Shown here piece after piece: positions 57,201 to 63,071 of a stretch of 64,000 nt of DNA (position 1 is the first letter of the stretch; the number at the start of each line of letters is the position of its first letter). Where the stretch lies: assembly GCA_020086605.1 (NCBI GenBank), contig JACBWW010000017.1, positions 1,094,208 to 1,158,207 of the forward strand. Direction: 5' to 3'. A program made the translations under genes and the position numbers. The notes beneath the pieces were generated by a model, which did no database searches, was not told the origin of the DNA, and saw only the letters and a program-made list of their open reading frames with translations. The DNA comes from Lanius collurio. Taxonomy: Eukaryota > Chordata > Aves > Passeriformes > Laniidae.

Positions 57201-59068
57201 TCAGTGGGTATCCAGAATACAAGAGATGTAGTATATTTAAGTATCAAAAGTTCATGAAACTTTCACAGAAGAAATTTAAAGCCACAAGGGTTGTTAAATT
57301 GAGGCCAAATTTACTCCCTTGAAAATTATTGCAAACCTCTTGCTTGGTTTAGCAGGAGACAGGTTATTTCCATTTTAAGCAATAAAGTACTTGTTTAGTC
57401 AAGGTCTCTTAAAATGCTAATTACTCAATCCAAAGCATTTGTCAGCAATGCTTAATTTTTCTTAATATTATTCTACTGCTTATTCACACCATTAATAACT
57501 GAGCTATTTTCTTCTCTTTGGTACAGTTCTAACAGCAAAGTCCACAGGAATTTTAAGTAAATTACTAGTTTAGGAGCACGATCTGCCTGCAGTTCTCACG
57601 ATTCATCATAGACTCTGAAAGTATGGCAAAAAAACCGGGGTTAAACATCATACTACACTTCTGCAGCTGTGGAGCACTGCAAGGCTCCACATGGTTCAAA
57701 CAGTGCTGTGATAAACTGTATATTCAAGCTCCCCTTGGCTTGCCTATGGACACTGGTGCTTAGTGTGTGTTAATGAATCTTGTGTCTTGCAGCGTTTATT
57801 CAGGACACCAGTCTATTCTGATTCCTCCCTCAGAACTGGAGACCAATCCTGCCCTGTGGCTTCTTGCTGTGAGTCAGTACAAAGTGAGAGACACTTTTTG
57901 TTCCTATTCAGTCATGGAGCTCTGTACTAAGGGACTCGGGTCGCAAACAGAGTCACTGAAGGTGAGTGGTTCTGCTGTCCTGCACGCCCTGCTGCCTGTC
58001 CAGTGGGGTTTGGGGGCCTTGAACCCTCTGCTCACTGTCTGCTCTGGGGAGAAAATCATCAGAGGGCATAGGCAGCTTCCACAGAACCCACGTTACTCCT
58101 TGCCAAAGGCTCTGTATCAATACCAGTCATTCTTCACATCACAGGGCTGTTAAACATCAGGGAAAGGCTTTTCTTTACCTAAGCTTTCTGGTCTGTGTTG
58201 CAGCCTGTGTTGGTAGGCAAGTGTTGGAAAACAGAGGTGTAAATGTCCAAGAGCCTCAAGGAGTGTTACAAAGTGTAGTGTGTTTTATGAATGCCCTGGT
58301 TATATGGAGTATTAGGTTCGTTTTGATCCCTGTAGTTAAATAATCACATGCTTGTAAGTACTGTGTTGTTTTAACTAAGTGGTCCTCATTGTATGGAGAG
58401 GAGGGTAATCTTCCTTTTCCCCCAGAATTAAAAGCTAGGTAGCCAGCTAAATATCCAAAATCACCTGGAATTTTCTGTGTGCTACTGAAATAAATTGAAT
58501 CTTGAGATACTGATATTTATGATGTCTCCAGCCTTTACCATTCTCACTTAATAATTTCCTAATCAGTTTTTCCAAGTCTAGACATTGCTTCCTGTTTGCT
58601 GTTATTCACTGTCGTCTGAATTAATTTGGGGAAATAGCATCCCCTCCCTGCAGAATTAGCATGCCCATCATTTCCTATGTGCTAATGTTGAGATGACAAG
58701 CAAGTCTGTGCATCTTCAGCCATTAGAGTGTCATCTGGCCATCCAGCCTCCAGGAAGGATGGAAACTGTATGGATACCTTAGCCTGTGTTCTGCTATTCC
58801 TCCTGACTCATATTACCTGCATAATACACTTAAGAACTACTGTTTTGCATTAAATCTGCCCATTAGTGGCCTTTGTTACATTTTGACTTCTTTCTAGGCA
58901 AGGGGACTGGACCTTTCACGTGTACGGACGTGTGTGGTGGTGGCTGAAGAACGACCTCGAATAGCTCTCACTCAGTCATTTTCTAAGTTATTTAAAGACC
59001 TGGGTCTCCATCCACGGGCTGTCAGCACATCACTTGGCTGTAGAGTAAACCTGGCAATATGTTTGCAG
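181..59068 (+). CDS. DIP2A: DIP2A, internal segment (23 exons, partial at both ends)
   Basis: The coding segment is join(181..272, 4114..4224, 14475..14598, 15217..15326, 16669..16771, 17124..17188, 19468..19561, 19684..19803, 20666..20780, 24592..24731, 26325..26461, 28624..28832, 29645..29759, 34115..34316, 36323..36432, 37214..37294, 40800..40923, 42510..42631, 45289..45400, 45488..45597, 48404..48534, 57793..57961, 58898..59068), giving 955 codons without a stop. DIP2 proteins carry an N-terminal DMAP1-binding domain followed by two tandem adenylate-forming domains related to fatty acyl-AMP ligases. Yeast, fly and mouse work ties the family to control of particular diacylglycerol pools. 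DIP2A has also been reported to bind FSTL1 and to act in neurons. Visible landmarks are the domain 1 A3-like loop (YKTCKDGS), TGLLGF, the FAAL-type GRRHNADDI hinge, and the domain 2 [15 protein letters not shown]. Paralog choice rests on [17 protein letters not shown] and DQARKFLFL. The DMAP1-binding part and about 245 C-terminal residues lie outside the window. The assignment is from recalled family sequence, not a search. Confidence 0.95.
2811..2834. repeat. 9-bp perfect inverted repeat
   Basis: GATTTCTTC (2811-2819) and GAAGAAATC (2826-2834) are separated by TAGTTT. They can form a 9-bp stem with a 6-nt loop. Confidence 0.85.
2844..2919. repeat. Clustered TATGGAAGG direct repeats
   Basis: Four copies of TATGGAAGG begin at 2844, 2872, 2889 and 2911, interspersed with ATCCATACAT-like pieces. 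It is an imperfect minisatellite with irregular spacing. Confidence 0.85.
4114..4224 (+). CDS. DIP2A: DIP2A exon 2 of window
   Basis: This 111-nt exon has phase 0 at both ends and encodes 37 residues. They include [20 protein letters not shown] and end PLTRK. It corresponds to the helix and strand in which adenylate-forming enzymes carry a 'FYGCL-A' core, early in domain 1. The acceptor is strong (CTCTCTCTTTCAG) and the donor is GTGGGG. Being symmetrical, the exon could be skipped without a frameshift. Confidence 0.96.
5626..5716 (+). repeat. Polypurine, G-rich tract
   Basis: The stretch is mostly purine, with GGGAGGGAGGG at 5698-5708 plus flanking GG pairs. It could form a weak G-quadruplex or triplex on the coding strand. 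Confidence 0.7.
6441..6513. repeat. AT-rich low-complexity stretch
   Basis: Alternating TA runs (TATATATATATTTATATA and relatives) with scattered ACAC occur here. This is simple sequence. Confidence 0.85.
12981..13030. repeat. Stem-loop candidate, 10-bp perfect arms
   Basis: TTTACATCTA (12981-12990) and TAGATGTAAA (13021-13030) are exact reverse complements. The 30-nt loop contains GGCT and AGCC, which can pair inside it. The hairpin is short for a miRNA precursor. Confidence 0.75.
13395..14200 (-). mobile_element. CR1 LINE, 5'-truncated 3' fragment
   Basis: Read on the minus strand this is the end of a CR1 (chicken repeat 1) ORF2 and its 3' UTR. The conserved C-terminal ORF2 piece [10 protein letters not shown] followed by QQCALA lies at about 13995-14050. 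On the plus strand the typical antisense CR1 landmarks appear in order: GGAATGGTTGAGGTTGGC, CCTCTTGTCCTGTCACT, GAGGCTGAGCAGTCCCAGC and TCATAGGAGAGATGCTCCAG. The copy is frameshifted and lacks the ATTCTATG-type terminal octamer, so it is old and inactive. It lies about 275 nt before exon 3. The boundary at the 14200 side is approximate. Confidence 0.9.
14475..14598 (+). CDS. DIP2A: DIP2A exon 3 of window
   Basis: This 124-nt exon (phase 0 to 1) encodes 41 residues starting [20 protein letters not shown] and ending PQFK. The [11 protein letters not shown] block is nearly invariant among vertebrate DIP2 proteins. It corresponds to the part of domain 1 where family members sense or bind the acyl substrate side. 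The donor is GTAAGC. The exon follows a 10.25 kb intron. Confidence 0.96.
14599..15216 (+). other. DIP2A: DIP2A intron, 618 nt
   Basis: The intron runs from GTAAGC to TCTCAG. Apart from moderately GC-rich sequence near 14680-14850 nothing was recognised. Confidence 0.9.
15217..15326 (+). CDS. DIP2A: DIP2A exon 4 of window
   Basis: This 110-nt exon (phase 1 to 0) encodes [20 protein letters not shown] and continues to NNDTAYIE. The final AYIE leads into the A3-like loop of the first adenylate-forming domain, which is split between this exon and the next. The donor is GTGAGT. Confidence 0.96.
15327..16668 (+). other. DIP2A: DIP2A intron, 1,342 nt
   Basis: The intron runs from GTGAGT to TTTTAG. 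It contains an inverted pair of GATA-type motifs at 16242-16261. Nothing else was recognised. Confidence 0.9.
16242..16261. promoter_or_regulatory. Inverted pair of GATA motifs
   Basis: CTTATCA and TGATAAG are exact inverted copies separated by 6 nt. Each contains a WGATAR-type site. A role is only suggested by the symmetry. Confidence 0.35.
16669..16771 (+). CDS. DIP2A: DIP2A exon 5 of window, P-loop-like motif of domain 1
   Basis: This 103-nt exon (phase 0 to 1) encodes [20 protein letters not shown] followed by [14 protein letters not shown]. It occupies the position of the ATP-phosphate-binding loop (YTSGSTG type) of adenylate-forming enzymes, but the canonical Ser/Thr/Gly pattern is replaced by KTCKDGS. 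The same degeneration is a family trait of DIP2 domain 1. The donor is GTATGG. Confidence 0.96.
16772..17123 (+). other. DIP2A: DIP2A intron, 352 nt
   Basis: The intron runs from GTATGG to GGACAG. No element was recognised. Confidence 0.9.
17124..17188 (+). CDS. DIP2A: DIP2A exon 6 of window
   Basis: This 65-nt exon (phase 1 to 0) is the shortest in the window. It encodes [20 protein letters not shown] and a final Thr. 'NVLDFK-D-GLWHG' is diagnostic of DIP2 domain 1 and stands where FAALs carry the 'SWLPLYHDMGL' segment. The donor GTAAGT is a perfect consensus. Confidence 0.96.
17189..19467 (+). other. DIP2A: DIP2A intron, 2,279 nt
   Basis: The intron runs from GTAAGT to TTTCAG. No repeat or gene was recognised. 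Confidence 0.9.
19468..19561 (+). CDS. DIP2A: DIP2A exon 7 of window
   Basis: This 94-nt exon (phase 0 to 1) encodes [20 protein letters not shown] and then [11 protein letters not shown]. The stretch SWIQKVC favours DIP2A over DIP2C, which has SWVQRV-like sequence as recalled. The acceptor follows a long T-rich tract, and the donor is GTAAGG. Confidence 0.96.
19562..19683 (+). other. DIP2A: DIP2A short intron, 122 nt
   Basis: The intron runs from GTAAGG to CTGCAG between exons 7 and 8. It is one of only two very short introns in the window. Confidence 0.92.
19684..19803 (+). CDS. DIP2A: DIP2A exon 8 of window
   Basis: This 120-nt exon (phase 1 to 1) encodes [20 protein letters not shown] and then [19 protein letters not shown]. 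The [12 protein letters not shown] strand matches the core beta-strand that in FAALs precedes the adenine-binding segment. Only 122 nt of intron separate it from exon 7. It is symmetrical in phase. The donor GTAAGT is consensus. Confidence 0.96.
19804..20665 (+). other. DIP2A: DIP2A intron, 862 nt
   Basis: The intron runs from GTAAGT to CCCCAG. It is AT-rich, with an alternating TA stretch near 20480 and a long T-rich tract before the acceptor. Nothing else was recognised. Confidence 0.9.
20666..20780 (+). CDS. DIP2A: DIP2A exon 9 of window
   Basis: This 115-nt exon (phase 1 to 2) encodes [20 protein letters not shown], then [17 protein letters not shown] and a split Arg. [17 protein letters not shown] is a DIP2A-like version of a conserved family block. 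The acceptor CCCCAG follows a very T-rich tract. The donor is GTACGT. Confidence 0.96.
20781..24591 (+). other. DIP2A: DIP2A intron, 3,811 nt
   Basis: The intron runs from GTACGT to TTGTAG. It carries a CR1 3' fragment at about 21326-21730. The remainder is unique sequence in which nothing was recognised. Confidence 0.9.
21326..21730 (-). mobile_element. CR1 LINE 3' UTR fragment
   Basis: The antisense CR1 3' end is recognisable on the plus strand as CAATCACAGGATTGTTCAGG, then TTGGAAAAGACCTTTAAGATCAT, CTTGTCCTGTCACTTG and TTTTCTCCAGGCTGAGCCACCC. About 400 bp remain, mostly 3' UTR. It is better preserved than the copy near 13.4-14.2 kb and belongs to a different subfamily by its terminal sequence. 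Such CR1 ends are an avian genome marker. Confidence 0.9.
24592..24731 (+). CDS. DIP2A: DIP2A exon 10 of window
   Basis: This 140-nt exon (phase 2 to 1) begins with a variable loop, [12 protein letters not shown]. It continues [14 protein letters not shown], which replaces the 'YGLAEAT' A5 motif of FAALs, then [16 protein letters not shown]. The loop differs from the human sequence as recalled and looks fast-evolving. The donor is GTGAGA. Confidence 0.96.
24732..26324 (+). other. DIP2A: DIP2A intron, 1,593 nt
   Basis: The intron runs from GTGAGA to CTCTAG. No repeat or gene was recognised. Confidence 0.9.
26325..26461 (+). CDS. DIP2A: DIP2A exon 11 of window
   Basis: This 137-nt exon (phase 1 to 0) encodes [20 protein letters not shown], then [20 protein letters not shown] and [16 protein letters not shown] corresponds to the 'GEIWV' strand of FAAL-like domains. 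TSYYGL follows as in the human sequence. The donor GTAAGT is consensus. Confidence 0.96.
26462..28623 (+). other. DIP2A: DIP2A intron, 2,162 nt
   Basis: The intron runs from GTAAGT to TTGCAG. No repeat or gene was recognised. Confidence 0.9.
28624..28832 (+). CDS. DIP2A: DIP2A exon 12 of window, A7 and hinge motifs of domain 1
   Basis: This 209-nt exon (phase 0 to 2) is the longest in the window. It encodes the [20 protein letters not shown] region and then [25 protein letters not shown] stands where adenylating enzymes have TGDLG, so the ribose-binding Asp is absent. GRRHNADDI matches the FAAL 'GRNxYPQDIE' hinge to the C-terminal subdomain. EPMKFVYRG favours DIP2A. The donor reads AG|GTTTGA, well away from the GTRAGT consensus. 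The junction is fixed by the reading frame and family sequence (YRGR then IAVFS). Confidence 0.95.
28833..29644 (+). other. DIP2A: DIP2A intron with atypical donor, 812 nt
   Basis: The intron runs from GTTTGA to CTATAG. The donor departs from consensus at +3 and +4. No repeat was recognised. Confidence 0.9.
29645..29759 (+). CDS. DIP2A: DIP2A exon 13 of window
   Basis: This 115-nt exon (phase 2 to 0) encodes [20 protein letters not shown], then [18 protein letters not shown]. This is the C-terminal subdomain of the first adenylate-forming domain. The block is close to identical across vertebrate DIP2 proteins. The acceptor is CTCCTCCTATAG and the donor is GTAATG. Confidence 0.96.
30076..30112. 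repeat. (GAAT)n microsatellite
   Basis: About nine tetranucleotide units are present, with a single GAGT interruption near the middle. Confidence 0.95.
31419..31447. promoter_or_regulatory. Two CACGTG E-boxes
   Basis: CACGTG occurs at 31419-31424 and 31442-31447, 23 bp apart and both followed by TG. This is a canonical bHLH recognition pair; function is not shown. Confidence 0.3.
34115..34316 (+). CDS. DIP2A: DIP2A exon 14 of window, end of domain 1 and linker
   Basis: This 202-nt exon (phase 0 to 1) encodes [20 protein letters not shown], then [20 protein letters not shown] and a Cys-containing linker, [17 protein letters not shown]. The 'LPKT--GGIH' stretch stands where adenylating enzymes carry the catalytic C-terminal Lys loop (A10). 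The linker joins the two enzyme-like domains. The donor is GTAAGA. Confidence 0.97.
34317..36322 (+). other. DIP2A: DIP2A intron, 2,006 nt
   Basis: The intron runs from GTAAGA to TTCTAG. A possible very old LINE remnant lies at about 34485-34650. Nothing else was recognised. Confidence 0.9.
34485..34650 (+). repeat. Possible ancient LINE remnant
   Basis: A plus-strand reading contains [14 protein letters not shown], reminiscent of the 'LY-ALVRPHLEY' segment near the end of CR1/L3 ORF2. The flanks do not extend the match convincingly. It would be the only sense-oriented element in the window. Confidence 0.2.
36323..36432 (+). CDS. DIP2A: DIP2A exon 15 of window, interdomain linker
   Basis: This 110-nt exon (phase 1 to 0) encodes [20 protein letters not shown], then [16 protein letters not shown]. 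This linker is highly conserved among DIP2 proteins. DNDQARK followed by FLFL in the next exon is DIP2A-like; DIP2C has a different junction as recalled. The donor is GTAAGC. Confidence 0.96.
36433..37213 (+). other. DIP2A: DIP2A intron, 781 nt
   Basis: The intron runs from GTAAGC to TTGCAG. No element was recognised. Confidence 0.9.
37214..37294 (+). CDS. DIP2A: DIP2A exon 16 of window, start of domain 2
   Basis: This 81-nt exon (phase 0 to 0) encodes [20 protein letters not shown] and then YTLLNCR. 'LQWRA--TPDH' opens the second adenylate-forming domain, as 'A-----TPD--A' opens many such enzymes. It is symmetrical, so skipping it would keep frame. The donor is GTAAGA. Confidence 0.96.
37295..40799 (+). 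other. DIP2A: DIP2A intron, 3,505 nt
   Basis: The intron runs from GTAAGA to GTGCAG. It contains a mixed TA/CA microsatellite at 40066-40109. A 627-nt open frame beginning in that repeat shows no recognisable protein. Nothing else was seen. Confidence 0.9.
40066..40109. repeat. Mixed TA/CA microsatellite
   Basis: GTGTGTGTACATACGTAAA leads into a run of about eight CA units and then TATATC. Confidence 0.9.
40800..40923 (+). CDS. DIP2A: DIP2A exon 17 of window
   Basis: This 124-nt exon (phase 0 to 1) encodes [20 protein letters not shown], then [20 protein letters not shown] and Pro. [10 protein letters not shown] is the 'L--A--LA--L' helix of adenylating enzymes. [11 protein letters not shown] is the following strand (A2 region). 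The acceptor CCTGTGCAG|G fixes the start by frame. The donor is GTAAAG. Confidence 0.96.
40924..42509 (+). other. DIP2A: DIP2A intron, 1,586 nt
   Basis: The intron runs from GTAAAG to ATGCAG. Short T-rich runs occur near 41195-41222. Nothing else was recognised. Confidence 0.9.
42510..42631 (+). CDS. DIP2A: DIP2A exon 18 of window
   Basis: This 122-nt exon (phase 1 to 0) encodes [20 protein letters not shown], then [38 protein letters not shown] is the domain 2 counterpart of exon 2's FYGCLLAE block and is typical of the whole family. The donor is GTGAGC. Confidence 0.97.
42632..45288 (+). other. DIP2A: DIP2A intron, 2,657 nt
   Basis: The intron runs from GTGAGC to TTCTAG. It is strongly AT-rich. 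No repeat or gene was recognised. Confidence 0.9.
45289..45400 (+). CDS. DIP2A: DIP2A exon 19 of window
   Basis: This 112-nt exon (phase 0 to 1) encodes [20 protein letters not shown], then [29 protein letters not shown] followed by a TWP--LDTDD junction is characteristic of the family. The donor is GTGGGT. The next exon begins after only 87 nt. Confidence 0.96.
45401..45487 (+). other. DIP2A: DIP2A very short intron, 87 nt
   Basis: The intron runs from GTGGGT to CACCAG between exons 19 and 20, close to the lower limit for vertebrate introns. It has a long pyrimidine-rich stretch and is not a multiple-of-three artefact: retention would be in frame by length, but splicing is required to give the family sequence LDTDDLP. 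Confidence 0.92.
45488..45597 (+). CDS. DIP2A: DIP2A exon 20 of window, P-loop-like motif of domain 2
   Basis: This 110-nt exon (phase 1 to 0) encodes [20 protein letters not shown], then [37 protein letters not shown] is the domain 2 equivalent of the 'AYLQYTSGSTG--KGV-VSH' ATP-binding loop. It keeps STTG and GVKMSH, so it is less degenerate than the domain 1 copy. The donor is GTAGGG. Confidence 0.96.
45598..48403 (+). other. DIP2A: DIP2A intron, 2,806 nt
   Basis: The intron runs from GTAGGG to TTTCAG. It contains a poly-T tract at 47755-47783. Nothing else was recognised. Confidence 0.9.
47755..47783. repeat. Poly-T tract
   Basis: Nearly pure T, interrupted by two G residues. No flanking retrocopy was recognised, so it is not called a poly(A) tail. 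Confidence 0.9.
48404..48534 (+). CDS. DIP2A: DIP2A exon 21 of window
   Basis: This 131-nt exon (phase 0 to 2) encodes [20 protein letters not shown], then [20 protein letters not shown] and [25 protein letters not shown] matches human DIP2A closely. [19 protein letters not shown] occupies the place of the FAAL 'LPLYHDMGL---L---Y-G' segment. The donor is CTGCAG|GTGAGG. A solo LTR begins 34 nt past the donor junction. Confidence 0.97.
48564..48568. repeat. Target-site duplication, left copy
   Basis: CATGG immediately precedes the LTR's TGTCCTGG and is repeated exactly after its CCAGGACA end. Confidence 0.88.
48569..49130 (-). mobile_element. Solo LTR of an endogenous retrovirus (passerine type)
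   Basis: This 562-bp element begins TGTCCTGG and ends CCAGGACA, a perfect 8-bp terminal inverted repeat with TG...CA ends. It is flanked by the 5-bp direct repeat CATGG at 48564-48568 and 49131-49135, an intact target-site duplication. Minus-strand orientation is inferred from a TATA-like box (near 49092-49103 in reverse), a long pyrimidine-rich leader and an AATAAA signal (reverse complement at 48706-48711) about 140 nt before the end. There is no internal retroviral sequence, so it arose by LTR-LTR recombination. The 5-bp duplication suggests an ERVL-like (class III) family, but the family name is not certain. Confidence 0.88.
48706..48711 (-). promoter_or_regulatory. LTR polyadenylation signal
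   Basis: AATAAA on the minus strand, within the solo LTR, lies at the position expected near the end of R. It would act only on minus-strand transcripts, not on DIP2A. Confidence 0.6.
49131..49135. repeat. Target-site duplication, right copy
   Basis: CATGG directly follows the LTR end and matches the left copy. Confidence 0.88.
49866..49995. repeat. 65-bp tandem duplication, two copies
   Basis: A unit starting TTTTTAGTTACT and ending CTTTGTACCA occurs twice head to tail with a 65-bp period (TAGTTACT at 49871 and 49936). The copies differ at two transitions (CTAAAA/CTGAAA and CACAGC/CACGGC) and by a one-base difference in the T run. The identity indicates a recent event. Confidence 0.93.
50661..50675. 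repeat. Poly-T tract
   Basis: Fifteen consecutive T residues, followed by CTTCTAG, which resembles a splice acceptor. Confidence 0.9.
51548..51655 (+). other. DIP2A: Candidate cryptic or poison exon in DIP2A intron
   Basis: This 108-nt segment is preceded by a branch-point-like ACTAACC (A at 51528, 19 nt before the AG), a pyrimidine stretch and ATTGTAG. It is followed by the consensus donor GTAAGT. Spliced after exon 21 it would add 24 residues to the split Arg and then hit TAG at 51621-51623. Inclusion would therefore truncate the second enzyme-like domain or trigger nonsense-mediated decay. The segment has no match to the family protein. Whether it is ever used is not visible here. Confidence 0.35.
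52365..52381. repeat. (AT)n microsatellite
   Basis: About eight AT dinucleotides. Confidence 0.95.
57793..57961 (+). CDS. DIP2A: DIP2A exon 22 of window
   Basis: This 169-nt exon (phase 2 to 0) encodes [20 protein letters not shown], then [20 protein letters not shown] and [32 protein letters not shown] is near-invariant in the family. The start is fixed by completing the split Ser codon after exon 21. The donor is GTGAGT. Confidence 0.97.
57962..58897 (+). other. DIP2A: DIP2A intron, 936 nt
   Basis: The intron runs from GTGAGT to TTCTAG. No element was recognised. Confidence 0.9.
58898..59068 (+). CDS. DIP2A: DIP2A exon 23 of window, last exon seen
   Basis: This 171-nt exon (phase 0 to 0) encodes [20 protein letters not shown], then [20 protein letters not shown] and [45 protein letters not shown] is DIP2A-specific in detail. 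The donor is GTAAGA. The next family block (GT-GPDPTTVYVD) was not found between here and the window end, so the gene continues downstream. Confidence 0.97.
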
Positions 59069-62000
59069 GTAAGATTTTTCACTCCTTAAGCTCAAAGTTG
59101 TTTTAAGGAAATGATTTTCAGTGAGAAGAATTCACTTTATTTCCTTTGGCTGTTTGGTCGTAGGCATACTAAGAAAATGCATGTGGTACTTAATGTTCTT
59201 GCATACACAGGTAGTGAATTTCTGTTACTTTGTCAACTATTCATCCCTCTCATGTTGCAGTCATAGCATTTATTCTGCCCATGAATACAGTAATTCAGAA
59301 AGGCACCTGACAGTGACAGAATGTGTACTCTGGCCTCCCATGTCATGTACCCTACAGTTTCCAAGTGTTTACTTCAGTATATTACAAAATGGATTCCTTC
59401 AGTTTGCTAAATACTTCCAACCATTACTTATTGAACTAGATGGACATTTTCTGCACACAAGGAAAGATATTTTATGGTATCTCTTCTGTTTTGATCCTCT
59501 AATGAGAAGAAAATTCCCAAGAGTAAAATAGGATGTAACATCCATTCTCTAGGAATCTTTATTGAGTCATGATTTTAATGACTGATGGAGAGCTGTAACT
59601 ATCTGGTCTGAATTTCTGAGTAGTGTCTAGTTTTTCAACCAGTGATAATTGCACCAAGAAAATAGCTTTAGGCTGATCTGGATTATATTATCTTTGTGGA
59701 CTTCATGTGATGGAAGTTAACTTGTCTTTTTTTAAAGTGTTCAATTTTTAATTAATTTTGCCTTATTTTTAGTTCAAATTTATCTGGCATTAGATCCAGC
59801 CGTTTTAATTTTTTTACATTTTTCAAATCTAGAATAAGAATCTCTTTTCTGTCATGCATCTAATACACATCTTAATTTGGTAAATAGATAAAAAACTTTA
59901 ATACATGCTTTGCTGATTCAGTCTCATTTTTATGACTCTTGATCTCTTTCTGTCCTTCCAAATCTGGTTCCAGAGTTTCACATATCCTGCAATAATACCA
60001 TAGGTGTCCTACTCAGGTGTAATATCTTTTCTAATTTAATCACTTTTAAATACTAAAAGAATCATCTTCTGCATTGGCAGCTGCTCTGGCTGGGAAGTTC
60101 CATATCCATTTGGTCATGTACCATGTCTCTAAGCTCTTCAAGGTCACTGTGTCCTCAGTAGGACTTGCCTGTGCTCTGAGTGGTCCATCCCACATTTCAA
60201 ATCTGGCAGTTACCCCTGGTTTAGGTGAAGGGTCTCTTATGAAGGTCACATGGGAACCTTCTTCAGTGTGGAAGTCAGATCTTCTCAGTGACAATGCAGA
60301 TAAGAATCCGCTATTCCTTTTCTGATTTTAAATATATTTTTTTTTATTATTTTATCAAAAAATCTGACAAATACAATTTATGGGTTCAGCACAGACCAGT
60401 GTGTCTGTGCCTGCTTTAGCCTCTTGCCCTTTTTAGTGTTACCAGGATATGAATACAAGAGGTGTGCCACACCTCCAGTACTGCTTGCTTTCTCTCTGGC
60501 TAAAGCAGAGCTTCCCTACAGCCTAGGGTGTCTTTCATTATTACTGTCAAGCATAAGACAAGGCAAAGTTGAGCAAGGTTAAAAGAAGTCATTCTGTGTC
60601 CCAGAGGTAGAGTTGTTTGGTGTTCCATTCTGTAATTGCTACCACAAATACTCTCCAGGAATAAAAAGTTTTAGAAAGTAGGCGAAGGAGGTAAATGATG
60701 ACATACCTTCATTGGAAACAGTTCAGGGTGGGGCCTGTCACCTCTCCTCTGCAGCTGTGGTGGAGCTGCTTCTGAAAGACAACTCAACTTCTCTGGCTTC
60801 TGGTAGATGCAGGGACCAGACATGAAGGATGCTGTAGATTAGAAGCTGCAGAAGTTTGCTTGTCACAATTGAAAGTCTCCATTTCAGATGTGTGCTGGTC
60901 TCTGGGCTGTTCATGGTGGTTGGTTCACTTGTAAGTTTTTGGTTTTCTATTTTGACTTGTGACTGAGCAGTGTTGGGAGCACACCCCTGGCTGGGCTCTT
61001 GCTGAGCAGTCCTGCACAGCATCAGGGCTGTCCCCATTTCTCTCTGTGCCCCCTGTGCCACCACCCCACTGCCCTGCAGCAAGCAGGCTGGAGGAGAAAG
61101 AGCTGGGAAGGGACACAGCCAGGAAAGCTGTCCCAAGCTGACCTGGGATGTCCCATACTACACAATGTCATGCTCAGCATTAAGGAAAAAGGATGGTTGG
61201 TTTTCCAAAGTAGCCATTTCTGAGGGACTGGCTGGGCATCGTTCTGTTCAAGGGGAGTGATGAGTGATTGGTTTTGCATCACTTGGGTTTTTCTCTTTCC
61301 TTCACTCTTTAAACTGTCTTCATCTTGACCTGAGGGTTTTCTCTTGCTCTTCCTGTGCTGTCCCTGTTCTGCAGGGAGCTGGATGGGTACTGAGCTGCTG
61401 ACTGGGTCAGCCCACTGCAAACCTGCAGGAAAGCTGAGTACACTCAGAGAAACTGGAAGTCCTTATCTGCATGGAGTTAGACTGGATTATGGCTTGACTA
61501 TGTGTATCTGCCTTTTGATTCTGTTGACTCCTTAGCTGAAGGCTGCTTCCTAGATGATTCTTTACAGAAATTCTTCAGTTGTTGAATCCAGCTGTAAAAG
61601 TGGGTAAATCTCTGAAGGAATATTATTAATGATAGTGCCTATGGATTTAGGAACAGCCCAGAATGAGAGCCTTGAGCGAGATGGTTAAACAGCTGGGCTG
61701 GTTGTACAGCTTACTGACAGGCTTTGTTGAGTTCTACTGAGATGTGGCATCTCAGTCCATAGGACAAACTGAAAGACAAACACTGTCTAAAGAGTGGTGT
61801 GGCTGTGATAGAGAAAAGCCATTTCAGGACAGCCTATATGTGGTAACATTATCCTCCCAAGCGGAATTGTTTTTGAAGCATTTGAGCTGAGGCTTGTTTG
61901 GCAAGTTTTAGAGGTGTTTGAAAAATTACTAAAGATTTTACTTGCAAGCATCACCACAAAACATGTCATTTTGGTGGAGAATATAAAGATAGAGGCTTGC

Positions 62001-62631
62001 GTGTTTTGGAGCATCTGGCAGTGGGCATTGCCAGGGACTGGATACTGAATTAAATTGAATGCTCTTTCCAAATTGTCTGGAAGTTTATGGCTAACAAGTT
62101 ATTCTGGAATAACTTGTGGGCTATTCTGTTTTCTCAGCTGAGGAACAAAATAAATTTAATCCCCCATCAACAATATTCCTGCAATTAGTATTGTCTCAAA
62201 TATGTTCCAGAAATAGGTTATGCTTTCTGGATTCTTCACACTGCATAAAACTACTTCTCAAGATATTTGAGTCAATAGCATCTGCCTTTGCTTTTTTTCT
62301 TCCAAGTTATGTCATCTATGAGATCAGCACGTGGTTGCTTCCACAGGGATAGTGGTGATCCAGTCTGTTCTGCAGTGTTTCTGAAATATGTACCTACTAA
62401 CCACCTTACTAAACATATCTCAGTGTTCAGCTGCTGACCTTTACCAGCAAAAGAGCCTATCCAGGTTTCTTCTCTAAAGGGTAGCTCTGACACAACTTGG
62501 ATATTATCTTTGATACCTTCTTGATTTCCAATTTTGTGGACAAATCCAAGATTCAAATGTTTCAAGGGAAAGATATACTGATTTTTCCAGAAAGCTTTTA
62601 CAGTTCACCTCTCCAAAAAGAAGAGGAGGAG

Positions 62632-62671
62632 GGTGTGTATGTACATTGATGTGTGTGTGTCTATGTGTGTA
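62632..62671. repeat. GT-rich microsatellite
   Basis: Interrupted GT repeats (GGTGTGTATGTAC...GATGTGTGTGTGTCTATGTGTGT) in the last intron. Confidence 0.9.
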
Positions 62672-63054
62672 CAGCAGAATTTAACATTTTATTAAAGATT
62701 ATCTTAAAAAGGAAATTATTGTGATAATCCCTTTGGTACAAAAGAGTCTTAGTATACCAAATTATCTTAAGTTCCAGGTTGTGATCACTGACAGACTAAT
62801 GCATTGTCATTTGTATTCATTTCCTTTCAAACTGAGAGCAAATTTAGTATGTTTCCTTTGATGTAGTCGTTTCAGACTACATTTTAGAGATGTGCTTTTG
62901 AAAATAAATAATTCCCTCCATCTTTAGGCACTTAAACACTATTAATATCTGACCTTTTATGCCTGTATAGTCAAAGATAATGGTCCAGGGATTAGTGAGA
63001 TGAAAAGATTGCATCTAGCATATTTTAGTTCTCATTAACTAGCATCTTAGCATT

Positions 63055-63071
63055 CGAGAGAGAGAGAGAGA
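63055..63071. repeat. (AG)n microsatellite
   Basis: About eight AG units, starting CGAGAGAG. Confidence 0.93.

Larger units (their letters stand above)
48535..57792 (+). other. DIP2A: DIP2A intron, 9,258 nt
   Basis: The intron runs from GTGAGG to TTGCAG. It contains a solo LTR (48569-49130), a 65-bp tandem duplication (49866-49995), a poly-T run (50661-50675), a candidate cryptic exon (51548-51655) and an AT microsatellite (52365-52381). The 52.4-55.4 kb part has several mid-sized open frames on the minus strand, but no recognisable protein. Confidence 0.9.

Noticed and set aside
59121..59531. A 136-codon plus-strand open frame just after exon 23.
   Set aside because: It does not contain the expected next DIP2A block and has no recognisable domain. 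It is intronic chance.
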